This document shows positions 29,917-40,040 of a stretch of 64,000 nucleotides of DNA, in pieces. The stretch's first letter is position 1; every line of letters starts with the position of its first letter. Both the position numbers and the translations under genes were made by a program. The stretch comes from Paragonimus westermani. Taxonomy: Eukaryota > Platyhelminthes > Trematoda > Plagiorchiida > Troglotrematidae. Where the stretch lies: positions 111,546 through 175,545 of the forward strand of contig QNGE01001267.1 in NCBI GenBank assembly GCA_008508345.1, given 5' to 3'. The notes under the pieces are model-generated. The model was not told the DNA's origin. It did not search any database and saw only the letters and a program-made list of their open reading frames with translations.

Positions 29917-30640
29917 AAGAAGCCTGTGTCATCACTCACTATCACTTATTAGATGGTGCCCTGGCAACTCAGTCTAATGTTTGGTTGACCTCACTTGGAG
30001 TTAGCATCTGAACTCATCAATGCTAAACAAACCGGACCCGAGGATCAGTCGGAACGGTACTGGGCTGGCCGTTGTACGCAAAGGAAGACAACTTCGAAAG
30101 AATTGTCAAGCCAGTCCTCTCTATATTTCATTGTACTCTAAGGCAAAATGATGGACAGAATGATTTTTAGCATTCAGGTAGCGTAGGACATACATTCTAC
30201 TACGCACCCTAGTAGTACAAACAATTAGTCAAGGACAGTTTACACAGACTAGCCAGCTCAGACGAGATATTGAAAGGCAAATGGCTTCGACAATCGACTA
30301 GCTACATCTTTGTATATATGCACACGGTTCACTGTGTCGGCTGGGTTGCAGTGCCATTGAAGGAGCAGTCAACTACTGTAGAAAGACGACGTATCGTGAG
30401 ATGCTAACAGTTCACTCACTGTTTTCAATCGCGAACGTGAAGCATTCGTTTATCTAAATTATGTTGGTAGTTCGGTTGTTCTTAACCGTGCAAACAAAAA
30501 ACGGAGTCTTATGTAATCTACGCAAATTCACAGACCAAGCATTAGTTTAATCAGGGCCAACTTCCAAAAAGTGGGAAGTACAAAATCAATTTGTGGTTGC
30601 TCTGAATAGAGCATTCTACGTTCACTGAGAGCATGTGGGT
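29917..30640. other. flank 3' of the transposase gene, nothing recognised
   Basis: I looked here for a terminal inverted repeat matching the sequence on the other side of the transposase and could not find a convincing one. Confidence 0.4.
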
Positions 30641-31714
30641 TTACGGTTGTGACCCAACCGTTTCAACGTTCATCGCCTGCATACAGCATCGTTCCACGTG
30701 ACGAACGAAGCTAGCGCAATGGTCTCCGGTGACGTCGCACATGGCAGACATGACTACACTTTCCAGGGCCCGCATTCTCCACTCCTGTTGACTTTGCACA
30801 CCCTGAGGATCTCCGGTTATTATTGTCTCGTGGTGCATCTGCAGCTGTCTTTTAACTCTTGCTTTCACCATGCTCCAGACATTCTCAATTGGATTCAGCA
30901 TTGGTGAATAGGGTGCCAATCGTAAGATTTGTCCTCCATTGTATAACTCCTCAGCAAACACACTTTCCAGATCGGTGTGACACGGTGCGTTGTCGCATAT
31001 CAGCACAATGTTTGACATGGATGTACTGATCTTCATCTGATCTAGCAGGGTTCGCAGCCAGCCCTTGCAATCGTTGCTGTTGTATGCTCCCCGCCTCGTC
31101 GTATAGCCTACTATCGAGGTTGGTGTCATAGCTCCAATCAAATGAAGATTACGGCCTCGGCTGTTTGTTACAGAGACGCACGCTCTCGTCCCTTTTAATG
31201 AACGTCCCATTGACCTTGTACAGAACAAATTGAAGTTTGTCTCATCTATCCAGCAAATAGTCTTGGCATTTGCATAGCACTCCATCAGTCGATATGCAAA
31301 CAGTCGCCGTAACTCCAAATTCTCATTTGAGTTCATACCGATGGGTACTTGGCGCAGTTTCTTGACAGTTATGCACCGGCCATCCAAGTATCGACTAATC
31401 GTTGTGGTCGACAACTCTTTCTCAAACTCAGCCTTCACGCGCAGTCTCAAAAATTGCAGTGTAATCGTTGGGTCCACGGAAATCCACTCCAGCAACATGT
31501 CGATCTCTGATTCTGTCAGAATCTTGCTTCTGTGTCCTTTACGAGGCTGAGCCTCATAACTGATGCAATCCACATGTAGCCACTTGTAAGCGGTATTACA
31601 CTTGACTCCGTTCAGAAGGGCAACCGTGCGCCAGTCATCACCCCTTTCAAATGCTTCGATAATACGTCTGCGTGTTTCGGGACTGACGCAAGTGTACTTG
31701 CGTCCGCCAGCCAT
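30641..31714 (-). mobile_element. intact Tc1/mariner-IS630-type DDE transposase, 357 codons
   Basis: Uninterrupted frame from ATG (31714) to stop. Residues ~10-46 (SPETRRRIIEAFERG…) look like a helix-turn-helix and ~60-125 a second one. The catalytic domain shows D157 in ICWIDETNFN, D241 in LICDNAPCH and E277 in APYSPMLNPIENVW, the DDE superendonuclease (DDE_3) signature. Exactly 35 residues separate D241 and E277, so it is D,D35E rather than the D,D34E of classical Tc1. No frameshift or stop suggests recent activity or conserved function. Terminal repeats could not be identified, so element borders are unknown. Domestication is an alternative but there is no evidence for it. Confidence 0.93.
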
Positions 31715-32152
31715 GTATGTGAGAGAACTAATGAAAATGTTCTCACAAACTGGTTAACTCTCACATCAAAGCTCGAAGTCTACCACGACCCCAAAGCTCA
31801 CGCCTATTGGACGTGAGATTCACAGACACCCCTAACCACTCGCAACCCTTTACCTGTCAAAGGAACCAATACGGTCAGCGGTTTGATGAATTAGTAGGAA
31901 CAGGGTCAGGTGATCTGTGCTCCACTTTGGCCGCTAACCCCGTTCTCATTAAGCAAATCCGTTGACACCCCTCGATTAACCCAAACCACTTCCTCTACCA
32001 AAGTAGCCAATGCGGAGCACTCTAATTAAGATTGGTCGTCCCTTACGGTTAGTTGGGCCAATCGCATTCTTGCCGTCACGTCCAAGAATCTAAGGTGGAA
32101 ATTCTAATGCACCAAAGTGATTTGCTTTAGCACGTAATGGAAAATCTTGTGC
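31715..32152. repeat. diverged subrepeats upstream of the transposase
   Basis: A segment beginning near 31826 (GACACCCCTAACCACT) recurs near 31968 (GACACCCCTCGATTAAC), a diverged direct repeat with ~142-base period. An inverted pair, GTGCTCC…TTGGC (31917 on) against GCCAATGCGGAGCAC (ending ~32028), is also present. Such subterminal repeats are common in DNA transposons, but their link to the neighbouring transposase is inference. Confidence 0.5.
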
Positions 32153-32185
32153 CTAAAATGGAAACAGATATGGAAAATGGTATAG
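32153..32185 (+). repeat. 33-base word shared with the Penelope-like element
   Basis: From 32157 the next 29 bases (AATGGAAACAGATATGGAAA and onward to TATAG) are identical to 45866-45894; the match extends four bases leftwards across the N at 45865. Flanks differ. Confidence 0.85.
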
Positions 32186-33860
32186 AACTGAGGAAGTGTG
32201 ATAAAACATAGTTTACCCAAATGCATATTGCTGTTAAAAACTCGTTTGGAAATTCAGCTTCCTAAGGTGCCGTTTACAATGCTGACGACCTCCAAGTGGT
32301 CCCTCCCTACGTTTCAGTAGGACTGGGAGTCCGGACTAGTTTTACTCATGCGTCTCCTACAACACAGTCATTCTGAAACCAACGTTTTACCCTCCGATGC
32401 ACAGACTGTTCACTAACTACTGTTCAACATCGAGTCTATCCTTTTTGAGCCAGAGTAGAGCACAGTGAAGTGCAGTTGAATGCCAGTCTATCATCCAAAA
32501 CACAAGATAAATGGTCGGCATCTATATTTACGACTGTAGGTCTGCGCCATTCTCCTTGACTCTGAGTGTGTTAGTCAATCAGTATGAACTACGACAATAA
32601 CAAATGACGTTACAAGTGCAAGTGCACTGACAAGCGCGATCACACACGCCATTACAATGTGTCTGGTGTAATTAGCATTTGTTTTCCAAGTGAAACGCCA
32701 TTTCGTTGATTAGATTGCTAGTCGATACAACCGATCACGCGCATGTTACCGATACACCGCAGCTGACTCTAACTGTTGTATATGAGATCATCCCATCAGT
32801 TTTATCATCTACAGGGTGAGGTGTTCATAATGAGCACTAATCATCACTCCCTTGTGTGCAACAGAGGGGACCGTTTGAAGGGCAGGCAAGGTTACTTCAA
32901 CGACTGTGTAAAGTAGAAAACCGTTGTCTTCTGCTCTGACTGACCAGAAACTAATGTATTCTATTGGTCACTTCCCTGTGAGGAGCAATATATACAATTC
33001 ACTGGATATCTGTGCCACTTGGCGACTTTTCATTAAACAGTATCATTCCTGACCCGACTTATAAATTTTCATTCATCTTTTCCTTTTTTTCATACTGTAG
33101 TAATTATGAAACCTGTTCTTTATTTTTCTAAAAAACCAGGCTCATTGCAGATGCAGTTAAATATGTGCTATAAAACAGCCAGTGATATTTGTCTATCGTT
33201 AGGCTTGAAACGTATCTAACTCCATTTTTGGTTCGTCAGAGCTAGAACCGGACACGCCACCACGCTCTAAACAGGAGTAGCTCAAGATTGTTACAAGGCA
33301 CGATGTGGCAAAGTACTGACAAAAGGCCATGACTCTTCATCTCGGATATTAGGGTCAGGTTTGTGATTTTCAGCAACGGAAATATCTTGTTTGATAAGGT
33401 CCTCCGTGACTTTCTGTGCAAGAAAATTCTAATCGATATCAAAACAATGTTCTCTACCGACACTGTCAAGATAACTCTGCCGAAACTTTTGGCGCTTTAT
33501 TGTTTTTCTTTCGAACTTGGCTTTCATGCTTCGTGTTGTCCTTACTGTTGAACAAAAATCGCATCGAAACAATTGGTGGCTGAGTGCAACCCAGGATGAA
33601 CAGGACATAGTTATTATCAGCTCGATGCCGTAACGGCAACTGCTCATTCTCCTTCATATTAACAGATAACTTGATCTTTATTGACTAGTAGTCAAGGGTT
33701 TGTCCGAGTGCGAAAGCCTCAGTTAAATGTGGGTTGTGTTTAACTTGAAACATTATCTTTACTGGTGACCGTTCGCTGAGTCGGTCACGGCCTCACTTGA
33801 CTCAGCCAACACTCATCATTCTCGGCTTGCTGAGCAGCGAAGTCCAAAACTTAGTATTCG
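32186..33860. other. intergenic; one diverged dispersed-repeat piece
   Basis: 33694-33752 resembles the right arm of the hairpin at 3548-3605 (roughly three bases in four alike by eye). Nothing else could be assigned. Confidence 0.5.
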
Positions 33861-34262
33861 AAAAAAGGCCAATAGTAGCATGTAAGATGTCTTGCGCAAT
33901 GACATTTCGTTCGCATCTCATCGGTTACTTTTGCGAAATTGACATACACTTTATATAGTTGGGCGGCAAGCAACTAGGCGAAATCAATCTAGAAATATTT
34001 GAAACAGTCAGTCAGGTGACCAAAGCGGAAGCAGCAAAATGCAACTGATTGATAATTTTGATGCAATAAAGGGGTGGTAAAAGATACATATATATTGAGT
34101 GGTAAAGGTCAGATATGGTTAGAAAAAATCTACAGAAAAACAAAAGCTGAAATGCTGCACAAAAAGTACCAGTTGCATTCTTGCCAACAAAAGTAACCGA
34201 TGAGATGCGAACGAAATGTCATCGCGCAAGACATCTTACATGCTATTATTGGCTGTTTTTTT
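33861..34262. mobile_element. MITE-like element with ~73-bp terminal inverted repeats
   Basis: Left end 33861-33933 and right end 34188-34262 are reverse complements, including a long almost exact core around AAGATGTCTTGCGC and CGCATCTCATCGGTTAC. The interior (~250 bp) is AT-rich and non-coding. The 14-base word AAACTTAGTATTCG occurs directly before the left end (33847-33860) and again at 34294-34307, about 31 bases beyond the right end. This could be a target duplication with a degraded right tip, or a longer element. Confidence 0.8.
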
Positions 34263-34906
34263 CTTCAAATTTATCGATGGGAACCATTGTTTCAAACTTA
34301 GTATTCGCTTAACAAATAAATGCCAGACTACTGAGCCGTGATTTCACCGTAGAGAGTTGGATCAAAAGGTTATTGTGTAGAGATAAAGGATAGAGCGGCT
34401 CATCGATCGCGTGGACATTCCCAGAATACAAGGAGATGGTGATTCCGTCCACACATAAACTACTGTGCGGTCTTTCTAGATTGCACCGTTATTTATTTAG
34501 GCTACGTCATGCTGTCAGAGTTATCTGTCTTTATTAATCGAATGTTTGAACATGATAATCTTGTGGCCTCCGGGTATACCTATGTACTGGGGTTTAACTT
34601 GTTTTTCGACGAAAGCAAGATTTCCGTTACAATGAACTAATGTCCATTGCGTTCTACATTTTTGTTCAACTGTTCACTGTATTACACACATGGTGTTCGG
34701 TCAGACGGAGTGTGTGAAAATCGGCTCATCAAAGAATGAATGTTATTCTACAAAGACCACATGGACGATCGCGAATGACAGGTGAACGCAAGTGCGCAAA
34801 ATAGCAAAGAATCACTGGCGAGATCTGTGAATGGTAACACCTTAAATGTGACCAGATCAGTCGGTGTTAAGAGGCCCCGACCAACCGCATTGTCCAACTT
34901 GGACTC
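34263..34906. other. intergenic, possibly decayed gypsy sequence
   Basis: Immediately precedes the integrase fragment. Frames here are broken and only vaguely reminiscent of an integrase N-terminal region, so nothing is called. Confidence 0.35.
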
Positions 34907-35566
34907 TTGGTCTCTTTCATCTTCGGGCTACTGATGTTCAAAGTGGTAGACAGATTACGCAATTCTATTGTCTATGAAGTCGGTGTCGTCTTCTGTGGTG
35001 TTAATAAAACACAGAATACAACACACGTCCCAGCTGTATTTCAGAGAACTGAACAAACTGATCCACAGGTCATTAATCCGAAGACACGAATAGTGAAACA
35101 AACGATGATATTAGTCGGTTACAAGGTTGGTCAAGGCCAGGCCAGATTGACTGGCCAAGGTCCTTGCTTCGAAAGTGAGGAGTTACGGAGTGGTTTTCAT
35201 CATTTCGGGATCAAGAAACCACACTACTCCCAAATGAACGGACTGACAGAAAGAAATATCCCAAAGGAGTTGAGGGCGAAAAGATGGAACTGTGGAGAGA
35301 CGTTATCACGGTTTCTGACGGCCAACCGCTTTTCGTCTCAAAGCACAATAAGGAAATCACAGTTTGAACCAGTCTATGGACGCATGATCCGCCAGCCAGG
35401 GGATCAGGAAAGCAGACAAAATGAGAATAAACACAGGAGTGCGCCGCAGCCAAAAGTAGTGTTTTCATACACGAAAATGACACTGGCAACTGTGGAGGCC
35501 CGGAATTATCGTTATGTGCATATGTGTTTGTGCTGGAGAATACACCATCTACGTCGTTTTTCTTAA
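34907..35566 (+). pseudogene. Ty3/gypsy integrase fragment in a 219-codon open frame
   Basis: The middle of the frame reads GQGPCFESEELRSGFHHFGI, then YSQMNGLTERN, then LSRFLTANRFSSQSTIRKSQ, followed by FEPVYGRMIRQPGD. This matches the second half of a retroviral-type integrase core (D-x-GP-x-F, YHPQ-NG-x-ER, and the 'L..FL..YR.T.HSTT..SP..L.FGR' segment). The expected catalytic Asp before QGP is Gly, so it is predicted inactive. The first ~80 codons do not resemble integrase. It is odd that no stop interrupts 219 codons although catalysis is lost. Confidence 0.75.
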
Positions 35567-37139
35567 TAAACAATCTCTGCGCCATCTGCAACCCCGGATC
35601 ACGGCGCTAGAACACGATAATTTTCCGGTCACGTGTCGAAATGCGGAATACCCACGCACGAATGTACATCAAAACATTTTCATTCAAGCGTCATGCACAC
35701 ATTTTCAGACCACAAACATTCGTGTTAGCATCGTCGAATTTTAAACGTTGACCGAACAAGTCTGTCATGATGGGCTTCCTTCACAAATTCGAACATAGCA
35801 GGGTGACGATGGATAGCGGTAGGTGCTTGCACTCTGAGATGGAAGAATACTTGATAGAATCGGTTCACAGCGTGACTATGTATCCTAATTTCTTCGTCCG
35901 TGAGTCATTCAAACCTCTGACCCTGTCTACCGCCACGGTTCAATGGATTACTCCCGAGCGGTATTCATGACTATCAAGCATGCTGAATCCGCGTTTTCTT
36001 CCTTTCACTGCGGTGGTAGCAACCAGATGTCTCAAATAAGTAATAAGTGAAGCAACAATGTAACGAACAATTGTTTTCGATAATCCTTTCTCAACTCAAT
36101 GCAATGATGTGACATGTCATAAGACAAAAAGCAAAACGAATGGCAATGAAGACTATCACTAGACAACACACAATAATTGGTTACATCCGGACTGGATGTT
36201 GAGCGGATGCTTCACCTGTATTGTCTACACTGCATAATCATATTTTACAAATCTTTTGTATATTTTTGTACATGTTTCGTTGACTTCACCTGTACACTTG
36301 TTTAAAAGCATCATCATCACTTTTTTAATCTGGTTGTCTTGATCAATAAAAACGGGAGTTACCGCGCGCCATCTCGGTCTTCTTCGTTTGCATGGATATT
36401 TGGGTCGGTGAAGTGATCGCACGGCGAAACTTTTTTTAGTTCCGAGTGTTTGGCGATCCATCGACGTCGAACGTTCGTCAGTCCACGTCGTGTGTGGAAT
36501 TATCTATCAGTCGTCGTCCGGACCTATCTCTTGGAGCTGTCTTTCTCTCGGGTAGTGGCCTATCCAATTCCGCGGATTTCGAATTGTCTGTGAGACGTTC
36601 CCAGTTTTTGGGAACGTCTTCCTCTTACTCATTCGTATACCGTTTGTACACGCCCGCTGCTGTTACAGCTTCTTTCAGTGTTACCATAGTTTGGTTATTT
36701 CTTATCATTTGATTGGTTAGGTCAATACACACCACACGGGCAAGGTCAAATACTTGTGTGTGGCTAGATTGGATGTGATTGATCTGTGGCCACGGAAGTT
36801 AAAAGAACTGAGAAAGTTTCTTTCGAGAACACAGGTTAGGTGTGCGTAATCCGATAGCAATCGGTTTGGCGATCGCCAGAATGTGCTAACATACTGTTTT
36901 TGGTTGAAAGTTGGCAACTCCGTGGACAACTGGAATGCTTTGCTGACCTCTATGCAACTGGTGATGTCAGCTAGATGTGCAACAATGCCGCTAGTAACTG
37001 ACTTACTGATGAGTTATAAAGGATTTTGGTTTTTTAATAAATTGAGCCTCACCCGCGATTTATCGCACTTATCGCATTTCCACAGAATTCCCAACCAGGC
37101 CCTTTCGAATAGGTTCACTGGACTCGAGTTTTGTTTTTG
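35567..37139. other. intergenic, nothing recognised
   Basis: Open frames (for example 88 codons at 36446-36712) show no known domain. No RNA gene or repeat was noted. Confidence 0.45.
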
Positions 37140-37420
37140 TTAGAGCTTGCCACTGCCGAGATTGGAACTCTGGCCACACCTTTATGAGGCAACCTTGTTA
37201 ACCACCGCGCCATTGATCTCACAACAGACACGTTTGAATCGTGTGAACTCTCAGCCACATTCGCTTGTGAGTAATGCTCTGATTGCCCGACCACCTAGAG
37301 GGGAGAGACGGTAATTGTCCTGCTAACTCCAATCGATGACCCCTCGACTAGGACCTGTCCAAGTTGAAATCACGGAAATTATTAACCTGTTCAGCGATAT
37401 GCACTACTGACGGGCTCTAA
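37140..37420 (-). repeat. tRNA-derived SINE-like repeat, copy with clear A and B boxes
   Basis: On the - strand, A-box-like TGGCGCGGTGG (37202-37212) and B-box-like GAGTTCCAATC (37160-37170) are 31 bases apart, as in tRNA genes. The ~200 bases upstream of the A box are shared with the 15.4-15.7 kb copy. The A-box region is flanked by sequence with no cloverleaf pairing I can build, so this is a SINE-type repeat, not a tRNA gene. Confidence 0.75.
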
Positions 37421-37789
37421 AAAAGCCACTCGTTTTGCGATTTGTCTCATGGCATGTCTTGTTGTAACCTATATAACTCTAGTGACTTAAAAAAGAGTTA
37501 TCGAAAATAATTGTTCGCCACATCGTTACTTCTTATCTTATGGGAACTTTCCGACAGTACTATTTCTACAAAAGTAACTACCGGTCGTTCCTAAAGCTGG
37601 GATGCGAAAACAAAATCCGGGGTGCAAACCGTCTCGCCAGAATTAAAACCGAAGTACTTACCTAACGGGCTTATCCAAGAAGTAGGTTCGTTAGTCGGGG
37701 TAGTGAACGCCTCCAGTACACCGCTGTTACCGCAGTTATGCTAACTGGCACGGATGTGAATGTGCACTTAAGCCTGTGAGAAATACGCA

Positions 37790-38300
37790 TCATGTTCGGT
37801 TTTCGTTCTTGTTAGCGCTCGTCAATAATGCATCTCTTTGTCACGGCCATGATTAGAATCGTGTTGACCAAAACGCCATTAACATCACATTCAAGCACGG
37901 CTGTATCATCACATGCAAAAGTCCGGCCACAGTGTTTTGTGTGGTGCTCCAGTTGCCCGGTCACCACAAGAACAGGCACATTAACTGCTCTGTTAAATCC
38001 AATCGGTAACAACGCGACTAGGACTTCTCTCCAACTCGAACTGATTGAACTCACCAAATTATCGAGCAGTATTTTGATTACCGCAGAGTATTACGGGATT
38101 TTGGTCTTTTATGCAAACTGACCGTCTCTCACACACGGCCGGAGTTCTAATTCCAGCTTGGATAGGTATATACACTACTGACAAGCTTGAACAGGAGCGA
38201 AACTCAAACACAGTACATCTCTTCGAAAAAGAATGGTCGTGAAACCTATGGAAATGCGATGGCTGTGATCCACTGTGAGTAATGTTCGATTTAAATAAAG
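37790..38300 (-). repeat. two further diverged copies of the SINE-like repeat
   Basis: 37800-38100 aligns with 37170-37400 through words such as GCGACTAGGAC and TTAAATCCAATCGGTAAC-like sequence. 38120-38300 shows another B-box-like GGAGTTCTAATTCC and the word TGTGAGTAATG near its end. Adjacent copies in one orientation suggest nested insertion or a preferred landing zone. Confidence 0.6.
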
Positions 38301-39489
38301 CCAGTCTTCTACCGCTCACCAGTAGACTCTCATTGTCTGTAAGGTAAAGCGGAATTGAGAACTCGCATACATCAGTGAACGCAAAGGGACAAAATTAAAA
38401 AAACGATATTTCCTCAAGGAATTGTGCTACCTCGATAATCTTTTTTCCAAAACAATGGGCTAGAAAAAGCTACAATCAAGAGTGAAACAGCTTTTCAACT
38501 TAGTGAAGGACTGATTGAAATGTAACGGTTTCTTTAGACGAACTAAACAATTCATGCTGATTTGAGGTCTATCGCATCAACTAAGGACTCTGATATGATG
38601 TTTCGTAACCGTTGTCAAAACGTTACAAAGAGCATAGTACTCCTTAGTGGTGTGGCCTCGTTGCTGAGCCGAAACTACTTCGTGCCACTATGTCTTTCCC
38701 TACTATTGCACCTATAAATTTGTGCCATAGTGGAGGCAACTTTCAGCGTTATCGAGATCGGCATGGTCAACGCAATCTGGGATGGATGAAAAATTATACT
38801 AGAACTGAGTTACAATTATGGATTGCGAGTGAGAAGAGTATGTGAAGATTTATAGGAAATTAGTGCCGATGAATCAGACGCAGAACATAGATATTACTGA
38901 GCACCATTAGCCAGAATTAATCACATCTTCATGGTGTGTTCGATGTCACACGAAAGCCAGTATTTTGCCCAGAGTGGACAAAGTTTTAAAAAACTGCCAC
39001 CTTATGTTATCCATTCTATAGTGTTCCACTATACAATAACCGAAACATTACCTCATTGATACAATACTCGGCAGTAAAGTTGATCAGATTCCTCACTTCA
39101 ATCAGAGCTGGCTAAGTCTACCAAACGCACAGGTAACCTAACTGCCGTTAGAGTTGCTCTGTTCTGATGGCTGTCCAGTAGTATCGTCATCTAAAGAGGG
39201 AAACGGACGAAGATATCAGCATATAAACGACAAATCCGCAAATAGTGTTGGGATTGTGATCCTTGGCTTTGTTTGCACAAAAACATTCTCTTTAAGTAGG
39301 ACGACTCTGTGTGGTTCAAAGTGATGTCACCCGTTACATTGTATCCCATAGTTCCCATAGTTCCTCTATGGTTTGTGAACGTTCCCTACAGAACGTTTAG
39401 TTGAAGTAGTTCCAGAGGAAAGAATTCAGTGCGGTAATATCGAGCGGTTATGGGAGATTTTCCCTTAATTCGTCGCTACTGACACATCG
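38301..39489. other. intergenic, nothing recognised
   Basis: No supported feature. Confidence 0.45.
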
Positions 39490-40040
39490 TTACCTGGATG
39501 TTTCACCCTTATTGTGGTGGATTGCCAGGTCGGGGGTGCGAGTTTTCGAACGCTCGGCCGAATACCTCAACGTGGGGAGGTACGTTCGAAAACCTGCCAC
39601 GATCGGATCAAGGACAACGTGCGCGACCGGATGAGTCATCGCTCGACTAGATCGGACCAACGGGCGAGGCAGGGCAGGCGAAATACGACAGACGGCCAGA
39701 TCGGAGGCGTGGTTTTTCCAACATTTAGAGGAACATCTCGACACGATGTTGGAATACGATCAAGGCCAACATTGGGTGGATGGCGGACAGCACGAGCAGC
39801 CGGACGAGCCATCGCGCAACGAAATCGGACAAACAGACGAGGAATGGCAAGCGGAAAACCCTCCGATAGAAGGCACCGGTCACACACGTAAACCGGTTAG
39901 AAGTGCACACGACGTGAGGACGGAAACCGGGGGGTGCTGCGGGTTGGAATTACGACTTATAAACGAGAGAGAGAGCGTTGCATGTGACTAGCGATTTGGA
40001 CAATAAAGATTGTGTTTTGTTGGACGCCTTCTCGCTACAT
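39490..40040 (+). repeat. GC-rich, tandemly duplicated LTR-like module
   Basis: Two diverged ~150-180-base units (39542-39720 and 39718-39880) each begin with a hairpin (GTTTTCGAACG/CGTTCGAAAAC at 39542-39593; CCAACAT/ATGTTGG after 39718) and share CGATCAAGG, GAGCCATCGC-like and ATCGGAC words in order. They are followed by TATAAA (~39959), a GAGA run, AATAAAG (~40002) and CTACA (~40038). Tandem enhancer-like repeats, TATA box and polyadenylation signal in this order suggest the U3-R-U5 of a solo LTR. Ends and target duplication are unresolved. The 125-codon frame over it is likely a by-product of base composition. Confidence 0.5.

Noticed and set aside
37140..37220. Functional tRNA gene on the - strand
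   Set aside because: A and B boxes are present but stems do not pair and the sequence recurs as a dispersed repeat.
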